A DNA stretch of 64,000 nucleotides from Asanoa ferruginea (GCF_003387075.1 NZ_QUMQ01000001.1:4154001-4218000), one strand, 5' to 3'; shown: positions 43,356-52,655, counted from the first letter of the stretch. Program-made: numbers and translations. Notes: a model not told the origin generated them from the letters alone.

Positions 43356-43371
43356 CTTACGTAAACGTAAG
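43356..43371. promoter_or_regulatory. MerR-type operator
   Basis: Inverted repeat CTTACG-4-CGTAAG just upstream of the MFS start; the minus-strand -10-like TATCTT (43374-43369) overlaps it. A similar TTACGTNNACGTAA site is common at MerR-regulated efflux genes. Confidence 0.55.
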
Positions 43372-43383
43372 ATAGCCCCGAAA

Positions 43384-45552
43384 TCAGGCTGCGTCGGCGG
43401 CGACCTCGCCACTTCGGCGCAGATGTTGCCAACGCAACAGGCCGCCGGTCAGTGCGGTGGCCGCCGCGTGCACCAACACGAGATACATGAGCTGGCGGTA
43501 GACGAGCTGCTGGAACGGCAGCGCCCAGAGCGGCCGCAGCGGCTCCTTGTCGAGCCGGAAGGCCAGGATCGCGGTGACGACCTGGATCACCATGACGGCC
43601 AGCCACGCGACGAGCGCCTCGGTGCGGTCGAGGAAGAACAGCCCGTAGACGGCGAGGATGTCGAGCACCGGCGCCAGCAGCGGCAGGGCGACCGAGAACA
43701 GCGCGATGAACGGCAGGCCGCGCCGGCCGAACCGGCCCGACGCACCCTTCTCGACGACCGCGTGGCGGTGCCGCCACATCGCCTGCATCGTGCCGTAGCT
43801 CCACCGGTAGCGCTGCCGCCAGAGTTGGCCGAGTGTGTTGGGTGCCTCGGTGCGGGCGACCGCGGTCTCCTCGTAGACCACCCGCCAGCCGGCCCGGTGG
43901 ATCGCCATCGTCAGGTCGGTGTCTTCGGCGAGGGTGGCCCGGCTGAGCCCACCCGCCTCCGACACCGCGGCCTTGCGGAAGCCGCCCAGCGCGCCCGGGA
44001 TGGTCGGCATGCAGCGCAGGGTGTCGTAGAGCCGGCGGTCGAGGTTGAACCCGATCACGTACTCGATGTGTTGCCAGCGGCCGATCATCCGGCGCCGGTT
44101 GCCGACCTTGACGTTGCCGGCGACGGCGCCCACGCCGGGGTCGGCGAACGGCTGCACCAGCTTGTGGATCGCGTCCGGCGTGACCACCGTGTCGGCGTCG
44201 ACCATCACCAGCAGGTCGTGCCGGGCCAGCGCGACACCGGCGTTTAGCGCGGCCGCCTTGCCCCCGCCGGGCACCCGCACCACCCGCACGTTGGGCAGGC
44301 CGAGCGCCGTCACCTCGTCGGCGGTGCCGTCGTCGGACTCGTCGTCGATGACCAGCACCTCGATCTCCGGGTGGGTGCCGGTGGCCAGGCTGCGCACCGC
44401 GGCGGCGATGGTCCGCACCTCGTTGAAGGCGGGCACGATCACGGTGACCGGGTCGTTGACCTCGGCGCCCCACGACCAGGTGCGGGCGCGTCGCCGGCGG
44501 GCATGTCGAACCGCGAAACCGAAGAGCACCAGGGTACGGATCAGCGTCAGCGCGCCGACCAGCAGCAGGAGCGCCCAGAGCAGCCAGTTGGTGCCGTCGG
44601 ACACCTTGATCGCCCAGACCAGCAGGCCGCCGCGGACCCGGTCGGCGCGGCTGACCGGGGTCGGTGCGAGGTCCGGCGACACGGCGCCGAACGCGTCCAG
44701 CACCGTCGCGAAGCGGTAACCGCGCTGCTGCATCTGCGGGATGAAGCGGTCGAGGGCGGCGATGGTCTGCGAGCGGTCGCCGCCGGCGTCGTGCATCAGC
44801 ACCACGGCGCCGCGGCCGGCTTCTGGCGTCGAGTTGCGCACGATCGCGTCAACGCCCGGGCGGGCCCAGTCGCGGCTGTCGGTGTCGTCGAAGACCGAGA
44901 CCATGCCCTCGCCACCGGCGGCGCGGACCACCGACCAGTGCTCGTCGTCTAGCGAGTCGACGCCACTCGAATAGGGCAGCCGCAGCAACGGCGTGGAGAT
45001 GCCGGCGGCATAGGCGATCGCCGACCGGGTCTGGCTGAGCTCGAGCCGCTGCCGCCAGCCGGCCATCCCGGGCAGGTCGGGATGGGTGAACGTGTGCGCG
45101 CCGACCTCGTGGCCCTCGCGGACCATCCGTTCCACGAACTGCGGGTGGCGGCTGGCCTGCGAGCCGATCACGAAGAACGTCGCCTTGACGCCGTGCCGGT
45201 GCAGCACGTCGAGCACCTGCGACGTCCATTGTGGATCAGGGCCGTCGTCGAAGGTGAGCACGATGGTGCGGTCGGGCACCTGGTGGCTGACGCTGCGTCC
45301 GGCGCGGGTGTCGACCAGCGGGCCGCCGTCGCGGATCGCCGCCGGCACGGCGTCCTGCCGGCCCGGCTTGTTCTCGTTGTCGGGCGCGAACCGCGAGTTG
45401 GCGTAGGCGCCGATGGCGAGCAGGTTGGCCAGCACCAGCGTGCCGATCCCGGCGAGGATCCACCGCCGGCCGCGCAACCTGGGCGGGGTGGGCTCGGGCA
45501 TCGCGATGTGCTGGGTGTCGCCGATCCGCTCGCCCGCCCGGTAGGTGCCCAT
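43384..45552 (-). CDS. Bifunctional polysaccharide deacetylase / family 2 glycosyltransferase
   Basis: 722 aa membrane protein. An N-terminal membrane helix (about 31-50) is followed by a NodB deacetylase domain (TFDDGPDP with D102-D103; H153 and H157 in HTFTH). A central membrane helix (about 320-350) precedes a GT2 domain ('VIVPAFNEVRTIAAAVRSL', 'VDADTVVTPDAI', 'AEDTDLTMAIHRAG', 'QRYRWSYG'), and C-terminal helices end the protein. The domain pair suits synthesis and partial deacetylation of an extracellular polysaccharide such as a poly-N-acetylglucosamine-like polymer. ATG at 45552 overlaps the preceding stop (TGATG). Confidence 0.9.
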   Translation of the reverse strand: MGTYRAGERIGDTQHIAMPEPTPPRLRGRRWILAGIGTLVLANLLAIGAYANSRFAPDNENKPGRQDAVPAAIRDGGPLVDTRAGRSVSHQVPDRTIVLTFDDGPDPQWTSQVLDVLHRHGVKATFFVIGSQASRHPQFVERMVREGHEVGAHTFTHPDLPGMAGWRQRLELSQTRSAIAYAAGISTPLLRLPYSSGVDSLDDEHWSVVRAAGGEGMVSVFDDTDSRDWARPGVDAIVRNSTPEAGRGAVVLMHDAGGDRSQTIAALDRFIPQMQQRGYRFATVLDAFGAVSPDLAPTPVSRADRVRGGLLVWAIKVSDGTNWLLWALLLLVGALTLIRTLVLFGFAVRHARRRRARTWSWGAEVNDPVTVIVPAFNEVRTIAAAVRSLATGTHPEIEVLVIDDESDDGTADEVTALGLPNVRVVRVPGGGKAAALNAGVALARHDLLVMVDADTVVTPDAIHKLVQPFADPGVGAVAGNVKVGNRRRMIGRWQHIEYVIGFNLDRRLYDTLRCMPTIPGALGGFRKAAVSEAGGLSRATLAEDTDLTMAIHRAGWRVVYEETAVARTEAPNTLGQLWRQRYRWSYGTMQAMWRHRHAVVEKGASGRFGRRGLPFIALFSVALPLLAPVLDILAVYGLFFLDRTEALVAWLAVMVIQVVTAILAFRLDKEPLRPLWALPFQQLVYRQLMYLVLVHAAATALTGGLLRWQHLRRSGEVAADAA

Positions 45553-45824
45553 CAGCCCAGCCCCACCGCCTGACTGAGCCAGAGCAAGGCGAGTAGCGCC
45601 AACACCAACAGCAGCAGGGCGTACACCGCCCAGCGCAGTCGTCGCCCGCGGCGGCCGCTGCTATCGACGAAGATGGCCTGGGTGGCCTCGGGCAGGCGGA
45701 TGGCCCGGGTCGCCACGTCGGGCTTGTCGGCCCGGCCGCGCACCGTGCCGCTCGTGGTCGGCCGGGGGCGTTCCAGACGGACGGAGTCGGCGGTTCGCGC
45801 GCGACCCACGAAGCGATGCGGCAT
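45552..45824 (-). CDS. Small single-pass membrane protein
   Basis: 90 aa. A charged Arg/Thr-rich N-terminal region ends in one membrane helix near the C-terminus (RWAVYALLLLVLALLALLWLSQAVGLG). ATG at 45824 (MPHRFVGRARTAD) has a leaderless -10 box; an in-frame start at 45866 would overlap that promoter. The stop overlaps the start of the NodB-GT2 gene, so it is probably an accessory subunit of the polysaccharide synthase, but nothing more can be read from the sequence. Confidence 0.65.
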   Translation of the reverse strand: MPHRFVGRARTADSVRLERPRPTTSGTVRGRADKPDVATRAIRLPEATQAIFVDSSGRRGRRLRWAVYALLLLVLALLALLWLSQAVGLG

Positions 45825-45837
45825 ATCCGAAAGCGTA
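45825..45837 (-). promoter_or_regulatory. Leaderless -10 box for small membrane protein
   Basis: TACGCT on the minus strand (45837-45832) is seven bases before the ATG at 45824. Confidence 0.5.
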
Positions 45838-45909
45838 TGAGTTTCGCCCGGTTTTCGCATGATCAACTAGGCCGAAGTCCGCAACCGATCCGGTTCGCCC
45901 CGGAATCTG

Positions 45910-48486
45910 TCAGGTCGCCAGCGCCTCCGCTGTCGCCCGATCGAGGCCTAGCGCGGCACCCTGTCGACGTGCCTTGTCGTAGATGGCGCCGCCCAGCTTG
46001 CGGCGGAGCGTCTCGGCGGTCGGGCCGTCGTCGGGCCACGGCAGCACGTACGCCGCGAGCCAGGTGGTTCCCGACGGCGTCCGCAATGACTCGGCCGCGG
46101 CGGTCAGCCGGACCGCCCGCTCGGGCTCGCCCAGCCGGGCGGCCAGGTCGGCGAGCGCGGCGATGAACAGCGGCGGGCCGTTCGTGTCGCCCTTGCCGTA
46201 GGCCGCCGACAGCCCGTCGGCCAGGTAATCGTGGGCCTCGGCGAGGTCGCCCTGGCTGATCGCGTTGAGCCCCAGGCTGTAGAGCGCGACCGCGGTGCCC
46301 AGCGTGTCGTCGGTGAGCTGGGCGGTGACCAGCGCGGCGTGGAACTCGTCGGCGGCGCTGTCGTGGTTGCCCTCCAGCAGCGCGATCGCGCCCAGCCGGC
46401 TGTGGTAGATGCTGGCCTGCCAGTCGTCGCCGATCTCCGCGCTGAGCCGGCCGGCCTCCTCGATCAGCGGCCGGGCCTTGGCGAAGTCGCGCGTCACGAT
46501 CGAGAGGTGGCCCAGCGGCCCGGCGGCCCGGGCGATGCCCTCCTTGTCACCCACCTCGCGGAGGATCAGCAGGGCCCGCTCCAGCCGCGGCCCGCCCCGG
46601 GCCAGGTCACCGCTGGCCAGCGACATCGTGCCGGCAGCGAGCAGCGCGCGGCCGTACCCCCGCTTGCTCAGGTAGTCGTTCATCTCGAAGATCCGGGTGA
46701 GGTAGCGCAGCGCTTCGTCGATGTGGCCGTGCAGCCACCAGAACACCCAGATCGCCTCGCTGAGCCGCAGCGCCGACTCCGGGTCGTGATGGTCCAGGAG
46801 CCAGGTGATCGCCGCGGTCATGTTGTCGTGCTCGGTCTCGAGGCGGTCCAGCGTCCCGCGCTCGGCGAGCCGGTTGAGCAGTGGCTCGACCGAGACGGCG
46901 AGCCGCAGGCAGTGCTCGGCGTGCGCCTGGTGCGCCGCGTCCCAGTCCGGTCCCTCGCGGAGCTTGTCGAGCGCGAACTCGCGGATGCTGTCGAGCATCC
47001 GGAACCGCGGCTCGGCCGGCGTGGTCTCCTGCCGGACCAGGCTGCTCTGCACCAGCCCGTCGAGGGCGTCGACCACGTCGCCGTCGAGGGCCGCGGCGTC
47101 GGCGACGTGGTCGGCCGCGTCCAGAGTGAAGCCGCCGGAGAAAACCGCCAGCCGCAGCAGCAGTGCCCGCTCGGCGGTCGCGAGCAGGTCGTAGCTCCAG
47201 CCGACGGTGTCGCGCAGGGTGCGCTGCCGGTCCGGCAGGTCGCGCGCCCCGCCGGTGAGCAGTTCGAGCGGGCGGCCCATCCGCTGGAGGATGGCGGCCG
47301 GCGGGAGGACCCGGATCTTCGCCGCGGCGAGCTCGATCGCCAGCGGCAGCCCTTCCAACCGGCGGCAGATCTCCACCACAGCGGCCAGGTTGTCGGCCGT
47401 GAGGGTGAAGGCGCCGGAGGCGGCCCGGGCCCGGTCGATGAACAGCCGGACCGACCCGTAGTGGCCCACCGCGTCGAGCGTGATGTCGCGGTCGGGGATG
47501 GCCAGCGGTTCGAGGGCGAACGCGTGCTCGCCGCTGATCCGCACCGGCGCGCGGCTGGTCACCAGCGCGGTCACGTCGGCCGCGCCGGCGAGGATGTCGG
47601 CGAGCACCGGTGCCGCGTCGGCGACATGTTCGAAGTTGTCGACCACGAGCAACATATGCCGGGTACGCAGGAACGCCACGACGTCGGCCAGCGGGCGCCA
47701 GGTGCTCGACGTGCGCAGCCCGAGCGCCCGGGCGATGGCGTCTATCACCAGGTCGGGCGAGTTGACGGCGGACAGCTCGACGTAGCCGATCCCGTCCGGG
47801 AACTGCGGGCGCAGCCGCTCGGCCAGGTCGGTGGCCAGCCGGGTCTTGCCGACGCCGCCCGGCCCGGTCAGCGTGACCAGCCGCACGTCCTCGTCGGTGA
47901 GCAGCTCGCTCAGCGCGGCGATCTCCAGGTCGCGGTCGAACATCTGGGTCCGGGCGACCGGGATGGCTGCCGGCGGTGCCGTCTCGGGTGCCGCGCCGCT
48001 CTCCTGGAACCGCTCGGTCAGCAGCACCGCGATGTCGTGCTCGACCAGCCGGCGCAGCTCACGGGCGTCGCTGAAGAGCCGGAAGGAGACGTCGGCGCTG
48101 TCCTCGATGTCCTCGATCAGCGCGGTGAGCCGGGGATCCCGCCGGGGCGCCGGTGACTTGACATAGATCAGCCGGGGCATGTCGACGGCCAACCGGTATT
48201 CGTCCTCGATGCCCGAGATCGACGCTCCCGGTGCGATCCAGCCGTAGTCCTCGCCGTACACACCGATGAAGACGTGGCTCTGGGTGATGTAGGCGCGATA
48301 GACGTCGCGTGGTGGGTGCGGCCGGGCGCCGTGCTCGAACATCACCGGTGCGAGGTGTAGCCGGAGGACGGCGTCACTGACCGCCCTCCGCTCGGCCGCG
48401 AGCTCGTCGAGCGTGGAGCTGGCGAACACGCGCAGGCGCTGGTCCGGGGTGTGGATCGGCGCTGCGGGTGGGGTCGCGGTCGGCAC
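45910..48486 (-). CDS. DUF4062-STAND ATPase with C-terminal TPR
   Basis: 858 aa. Domain order: DUF4062 (residues about 17-105, 'LRVFASSTLDELAAERRAV ... VFIGVYGEDYGW'); NB-ARC/STAND ATPase (Walker A GPGGVGKT at 208-215, Walker B D283 in 'MLLVVDNFEH', 'LPLAIELAAAKIRVL'); then TPR-like helical repeats (about 520-840). STAND proteins switch on by ATP-driven oligomerisation after ligand sensing by the repeats. DUF4062 is found in some bacterial defence proteins and in actinobacterial regulators. GTG at 48486 has AAGGTGGTG about seven bases upstream. No nuclease or other effector is fused. Confidence 0.85.
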   Translation of the reverse strand: MPTATPPAAPIHTPDQRLRVFASSTLDELAAERRAVSDAVLRLHLAPVMFEHGARPHPPRDVYRAYITQSHVFIGVYGEDYGWIAPGASISGIEDEYRLAVDMPRLIYVKSPAPRRDPRLTALIEDIEDSADVSFRLFSDARELRRLVEHDIAVLLTERFQESGAAPETAPPAAIPVARTQMFDRDLEIAALSELLTDEDVRLVTLTGPGGVGKTRLATDLAERLRPQFPDGIGYVELSAVNSPDLVIDAIARALGLRTSSTWRPLADVVAFLRTRHMLLVVDNFEHVADAAPVLADILAGAADVTALVTSRAPVRISGEHAFALEPLAIPDRDITLDAVGHYGSVRLFIDRARAASGAFTLTADNLAAVVEICRRLEGLPLAIELAAAKIRVLPPAAILQRMGRPLELLTGGARDLPDRQRTLRDTVGWSYDLLATAERALLLRLAVFSGGFTLDAADHVADAAALDGDVVDALDGLVQSSLVRQETTPAEPRFRMLDSIREFALDKLREGPDWDAAHQAHAEHCLRLAVSVEPLLNRLAERGTLDRLETEHDNMTAAITWLLDHHDPESALRLSEAIWVFWWLHGHIDEALRYLTRIFEMNDYLSKRGYGRALLAAGTMSLASGDLARGGPRLERALLILREVGDKEGIARAAGPLGHLSIVTRDFAKARPLIEEAGRLSAEIGDDWQASIYHSRLGAIALLEGNHDSAADEFHAALVTAQLTDDTLGTAVALYSLGLNAISQGDLAEAHDYLADGLSAAYGKGDTNGPPLFIAALADLAARLGEPERAVRLTAAAESLRTPSGTTWLAAYVLPWPDDGPTAETLRRKLGGAIYDKARRQGAALGLDRATAEALAT

Positions 48487-48681
48487 TTGGTATCACCACC
48501 TTATGGGACAAATTGCCGTCAATCAGCGTAGCTCCGCGCGTGGCTGCTGCGGAGGGTCGCGGTCCCTGGTCTCTCCCGGCCGGATGCCGACCAGGGGGTT
48601 CCCCGGGTGCCATGCTGTGGGCACCGGGCAGTGGCGCAGCTCACGTGCTTTGTCGTAAGGCCGGAACTGGCCAAACCAGCC

Positions 48682-48716
48682 TTACATATATTCGGGCCGG
48701 CCGTTAGCCTGCGGTC
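48682..48716 (+). promoter_or_regulatory. Leaderless promoter of MFS gene
   Basis: TTACAT (48682-48687), a 17-base spacer, TAGCCT (48705-48710), then six bases to the ATG at 48717. This is a good sigma-70-like promoter with a leaderless start. Confidence 0.6.
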
Positions 48717-50030
48717 ATGGATGTCGGGGCGGTGCAGCGGCACACGCTCCGGCTGCTCTTCGGCACGCAGGTCCTGGCCGGCATCGGCACCACGATCGGC
48801 ATCGCGGTCGGTGCGCTGCTGGCCGCCCGGGTCGGCGGCACCGCCGTCTCCGGCCTGGCCTCCAGCGCGGTCGTCGTGGGCGCCGCGGCCCTCGCCATTC
48901 CGATCAGCAAGATCATGACGGGGTACGGGCGGCGCAGCGGCCTGGTCCTCGCCTACCTGGTCGGCGCGATCGGCTCGGTCCTGGTCGTGGTCGCCGCCGC
49001 GGTCGGCAGCCTGCTCCTGCTGCTGCTCGGCTTCGCGGCCTTCGGCGGCGGTTCGGCGGCCAACCTCCAGGCCCGCTACACGGCGATCGACCTCGCGGCG
49101 CCGGCCCGCCGGGCCCGCCAACTCGCGCTGATCGTGTGGGCGACGACGCTCGGCGCGGTGACGGCGCCCAACCTCACCTCGCTGGCCGACGAGGCCGGCC
49201 GGGGGCTCGGCCTGCCCACCCTGGGCGGCCCGTTCGGCGCCAGCGCGTTGGCCTTCGTCGTCGCGGCCGCGGTACTGTTCTTCTTCCTGCGCCCCGACCC
49301 GCTGCTGACCGCGCGGGCGCTGGCGCCGGCGCCGACCGATGCCCGCCGACCGACCTCGCGCGACGGCTTCCGCGCGGTCTTCGGCAGCCCGACCGCCCGC
49401 CTCGGCGTCGCCGCCGTCGCGGTCGGCCACCTGGTCATGGTCGGGGTGATGTCGATGACCCCGGTGCACATCGACATGGAGCCCGGGCACGCCGACGCCG
49501 ACGTGCTGCGCATCGTCGGGCTGGTGCTCAGCGTGCACATCGTCGGCATGTACGCGTTCTCCCCGGTGGTCGGCTGGCTCGCCGACCGGCTGGGCCGCCG
49601 GGTGCTGATCCTGATCGGTGCCGCGGTGCTGGTCGCCGCGTGCGCGGTCGCCGGCACCTCCGGTCACTCCACGGTCCGGCTGACGGCCGGCCTGTTCCTG
49701 CTCGGGCTGGGCTGGTCCGCGACGATGGTGGCCGGGTCGACGCTGCTGTCCGAGTCGGTGACGGTCGACGTGCGGGCCTCCGCGCAGGGGCTGTCCGACA
49801 CGCTGATGGGCGTCGCCGGCGCGGCCGCGGGTGCCCTGAGCGGCGTCGTTGTCGAGATCGCCGGTTATCCGGTGCTCAGTCTGCTGGCCGCTACTGCGGT
49901 GGTGCCACTGGTCGCGCTAGCGTTACGGCCGTTGCCCGCCGGGCCGGCACCTTCTTCCTCCGGCCCGGTCGGGCACGACCTCACCGACCCGTCGCTCAGC
50001 GGAGCCGCCGACGGAGCCACCAGAAGCTGA
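48717..50030 (+). CDS. MFS transporter (12-helix)
   Basis: 437 aa with about twelve membrane helices. Signature remnants are 'GYGRRSGLVLAYLVGAIGSVLV' (loop 2-3) and 'GWLADRLGRRVLILIGA' (loop 8-9). Substrate unknown. It has its own leaderless promoter. The end overlaps the convergent ABC permease gene by 35 bases. No regulator is adjacent on the same strand. Confidence 0.85.
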   Translation: MDVGAVQRHTLRLLFGTQVLAGIGTTIGIAVGALLAARVGGTAVSGLASSAVVVGAAALAIPISKIMTGYGRRSGLVLAYLVGAIGSVLVVVAAAVGSLLLLLLGFAAFGGGSAANLQARYTAIDLAAPARRARQLALIVWATTLGAVTAPNLTSLADEAGRGLGLPTLGGPFGASALAFVVAAAVLFFFLRPDPLLTARALAPAPTDARRPTSRDGFRAVFGSPTARLGVAAVAVGHLVMVGVMSMTPVHIDMEPGHADADVLRIVGLVLSVHIVGMYAFSPVVGWLADRLGRRVLILIGAAVLVAACAVAGTSGHSTVRLTAGLFLLGLGWSATMVAGSTLLSESVTVDVRASAQGLSDTLMGVAGAAAGALSGVVVEIAGYPVLSLLAATAVVPLVALALRPLPAGPAPSSSGPVGHDLTDPSLSGAADGATRS

Positions 50031-50991
50031 CGAGGGCCAGGGCCGCGGCCAGGCCCAGGAAGACGGCGGTCTCGGCCAGTTGCAGCGTCCAGTATTGGCT
50101 GTTCGGGTGGTAGACGACGTCCTGGCGCAGGCCGAGCGTGCCGACCCAGTCGGAGCAGGACCCCATCGGCGCGTTGCGGCCGCACAAGGTCGGGTCGGCC
50201 GGACCGGTGAAGACCTCGCCGCTCGAGGTGATCGGGCGGTTGATGATGGTCCAGGCGTTGGTCACGCCCTTCGGCTCGATCGCCATGTTGTTGCTCTGGT
50301 CGATCATCAACTCGTCCAGGTTGCCCATGTCCAGCGGCGGAGTCAGGTGCGTCGCCGGTGCGAGGTGGGTGCGCAGCCACAACGGCATCGCGGCGACGGC
50401 CGCGGTGTAGACCGCCAGCGTCCCGGCCATCGCCGGCACCGTGCGGCGGACCACCATCCCGGCGGCGACGCCGAGGGTGAAGGCGAACAGGGCGTACCCG
50501 ATCGGCACGATGCCGCGGGCGCCGAAGACCAGCGGGGTGATCCGGTCGGCCGCCGCGCTGTCGACCCGGCCGGCCCAGGCGGTGACCGCCCAGCTCAACA
50601 GCCCAATCGCGGCCGCGGTGGCCGCACCGATCAGGCCGAGCTTGGTGGCCAGCCAGCGGGTGCGGGTGACCGACTGGTTCCACGCCAGCCGGTGGGTGCC
50701 GGTCTCGATCTCGCGGGCGACCAGCGGTGCGCCCCAGAAGATGCCGATCAGCGGCGGTGCCGCGTACATGATGGCCAGGGTTGTGTAGTAGATCGTGCCG
50801 CCGGCGCTGTTGTGGAAGCGGGCCAGGAAGGCGTCGATGGTCTGGCCGCAGTCGCTCTCACAGGCCGCGACGCTGGCGTAGAGGTCGGTGGTGGCCTTGC
50901 CGTTGACCAGCAGCACGACGGCGAGCACGGCCAGGGCACCGGCGACGACGACGGCCGGGGTGCGGAACTGGCGCCAGGTGAACCAGATCAT
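49996..50991 (-). CDS. ABC-2 type transporter permease
   Basis: 331 aa with six membrane helices. 'MIWFTWRQFRTPAVVVAGALAVLAVVLL' is the usual start of permeases paired with YtrA-type GntR operons. 'GTHRLAWNQSVTRTRWLATKLGLIG' is the conserved coupling segment. A large extracytoplasmic region with four cysteines lies between the outer helices. It overlaps the ATPase gene by four bases and is the last gene of the GntR-ATPase-permease operon. Exported substrate unknown. Confidence 0.85.
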   Translation of the reverse strand: MIWFTWRQFRTPAVVVAGALAVLAVVLLVNGKATTDLYASVAACESDCGQTIDAFLARFHNSAGGTIYYTTLAIMYAAPPLIGIFWGAPLVAREIETGTHRLAWNQSVTRTRWLATKLGLIGAATAAAIGLLSWAVTAWAGRVDSAAADRITPLVFGARGIVPIGYALFAFTLGVAAGMVVRRTVPAMAGTLAVYTAAVAAMPLWLRTHLAPATHLTPPLDMGNLDELMIDQSNNMAIEPKGVTNAWTIINRPITSSGEVFTGPADPTLCGRNAPMGSCSDWVGTLGLRQDVVYHPNSQYWTLQLAETAVFLGLAAALALVSFWWLRRRLR

Positions 50992-51878
50992 CGGGCGGTC
51001 TCCAACTCGGGCCGGCGCGGCGCGACCGGCCGCGACAGGTAGGCCAGGACCAGGTCTTCGAGGGTGAGCTGCTCGACGGTCAGCGACGCGTCGTCGATCG
51101 GGACGAGGCTGCGCACGATGAAGGTCGACTGCCGCTGGGTGTGGCTGTGCTCGATCACTTCGACGCCCGCGGGCAGGTCGGCCGGGTCGCGCCGGGCGCC
51201 GGTGAGCCGGTAGTGGCTGCCCATCAGCTCGTCGACCTCGCCGGCGACGCGCACCCGCGAGGCGGTCAGCACGATCAGGTGGTCACAGACCCGCTCCAGG
51301 TCGGACACCAGGTGGGAGGAGAGGATCACGCTGGTGTGGTGCTCGGCGGTGTAGGCCATCAGGGCGCGCAGGAACTCGCGCCGGGCGATCGGGTCGAGGC
51401 TGGCCACCGGCTCGTCGAGGATCAGCAGCTCCGGACGTTTCGCTACGGCCAGGGTCAGCGCGAGTTGGGCGCGTTGGCCGCCGGAGAGCCGGCCGGCCTT
51501 CTGCGTGGGGTCGAGGTCGATTTGCGCGATCCGTTCCTCGGCGAGCGCCTGGTCCCAGCCCGGATTGGTGCGCCGGCCGAACCGCAGGTGCTCCGCAACG
51601 GTCAGGTTGGCGTAGGTGGGCGCGTCCTGCGCCACGAAGCCGACCTTGGCGAGTTGAGCGGGGCCCGCGCCGGGCCGGCCGCCGAGGACCGTGATGCTGC
51701 CGGCGGTCGGGGTCAGCATGCCGACCGCGAGCTGCAACAGCGTCGTCTTGCCGGCGCCGTTGGGGCCGACCAGCCCGACGACCCGGCCCTCCGGGACCGT
51801 GAGGGTGCAGTCGGTCAACGCCACGCGTCTGCCGTAACGCTTGGTCAGGCCGGTGGCCCGCAACACGGGGTCGGTCAT
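50988..51878 (-). CDS. ABC transporter ATP-binding protein
   Basis: 296 aa. Walker A is GPNGAGKTT (residues 38-46), the signature is LSGGQRAQ, Walker B is 'LLILDEPVASLD', and 'SSHLVSDLERV' holds the H-loop. The C-terminal 70 residues form an extra domain typical of ABC-2 export ATPases. It starts 46 bases after the GntR regulator gene and overlaps the permease start, so the three form one operon. Confidence 0.93.
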   Translation of the reverse strand: MTDPVLRATGLTKRYGRRVALTDCTLTVPEGRVVGLVGPNGAGKTTLLQLAVGMLTPTAGSITVLGGRPGAGPAQLAKVGFVAQDAPTYANLTVAEHLRFGRRTNPGWDQALAEERIAQIDLDPTQKAGRLSGGQRAQLALTLAVAKRPELLILDEPVASLDPIARREFLRALMAYTAEHHTSVILSSHLVSDLERVCDHLIVLTASRVRVAGEVDELMGSHYRLTGARRDPADLPAGVEVIEHSHTQRQSTFIVRSLVPIDDASLTVEQLTLEDLVLAYLSRPVAPRRPELETAR

Positions 51879-51924
51879 GCGCGTTCCTCACTTCGCGAGT
51901 AGGGCGTGACCGGCTGCCTCTCGG

Positions 51925-52311
51925 TCATGTCGACTCCTGTAACTGGGTGCGGAAGGTGGTGACGAACAGCGCCTCGATGCTGTCGGCGTCGAGGCCGGCC
52001 GCCTGCGCCCGGCGCAGCCAGGCCCGCAGCTCTTCGCGCAGCGGCTCGTGCGCGGCGGTCGCGTCGTTGAGGGTGCGGGCGATGAAGGTGCCGACGCCCG
52101 GGCGGGCGGTCACCAGGCCCTCGTATTCGAGTTCCCGGTAGGCCTTGAGCACCGTGTTGGGGTTGATCGCGACCTTGGCGACCACGTCTTTGATCGTCGG
52201 GAGCTTGTCGCCCGCACGCAGCAACCCGAGCCGCAGCGCCTGCCGGACCTGCTGGATCAGCTGCATGTAGGGGGCCACACCGGAACGACCGTCCAGATGA
52301 AACTCGATCAT
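51925..52311 (-). CDS. YtrA-type GntR family regulator
   Basis: 128 aa. The N-terminal GntR winged helix 'QVRQALRLGLLRAGDKLPTIKDVVAKVAINPNTVLKAYRELEYEGLVTARPGVGTFI' is the exact YtrA-subfamily layout, followed by a short dimerisation tail (about residues 80-128) without a ligand-binding domain. YtrA proteins repress the ABC operon they head, and this one is first in its operon. Probable operator TAGT-8-ACTA at 52328. Confidence 0.92.
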   Translation of the reverse strand: MIEFHLDGRSGVAPYMQLIQQVRQALRLGLLRAGDKLPTIKDVVAKVAINPNTVLKAYRELEYEGLVTARPGVGTFIARTLNDATAAHEPLREELRAWLRRAQAAGLDADSIEALFVTTFRTQLQEST

Positions 52312-52327
52312 GCTTACCGCATTTCTC

Positions 52328-52343
52328 TAGTTTCATAGGACTA
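52328..52343. promoter_or_regulatory. Putative GntR/YtrA operator
   Basis: Inverted repeat TAGT-8-ACTA, 17 bases upstream of the GntR ATG and close to the expected promoter. It could mediate autorepression of the ABC operon. Confidence 0.4.
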
Positions 52344-52454
52344 TAGGGTGCAGCGGCCGGTGCCGGTCAAGACCGGGCCGCCTGGCGGTTTCCTGGGAAC
52401 GGTGCGGAGGGCGTACTTTTGTGCGCGGGCTTTCGCGGCTGAGGGGTTTGAACT

Positions 52455-52655
52455 GTGCGGTTGACCGATTTCTGGGCGCGGCTGGAGCAGACGTTCGGGC
52501 CGGGGTACGCGGCGTCGATCGCCGCCGACCAGGTGCTGCCGCAGCTTGACGGGCGCACCATCGAGCAGGCCCTGGATGCCGGGGTGCAGACGGTCGTCGT
52601 GTGGCGGGCCGTGGTCGCGGCCTATCCAGACCGGGTGCCGGCGCGCCTCCACTGA
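52455..52655 (+). CDS. DUF3046 domain protein
   Basis: 66 aa. 'MRLTDFWARLEQTFGPGYAASIAADQVLPQLDGRTIEQALDAG' is the DUF3046 signature, a small actinobacterial protein regularly encoded just upstream of recA. Function is unknown. GTG at 52455; a purine-rich AGGGG lies about ten bases before it. It is separated from recA by a promoter region with an SOS box, so the two are regulated separately. Confidence 0.9.
   Translation: MRLTDFWARLEQTFGPGYAASIAADQVLPQLDGRTIEQALDAGVQTVVVWRAVVAAYPDRVPARLH

Noticed and set aside
48487-48716. Shared divergent operator between the STAND gene and the MFS gene
   Set aside because: No convincing inverted or direct repeat was found in the intergenic region beyond the MFS promoter itself.
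45910-50030. A multi-gene defence island
   Set aside because: Apart from the STAND protein the neighbours are an ordinary transporter and a polysaccharide synthase; no nuclease, toxin or other defence gene is adjacent.
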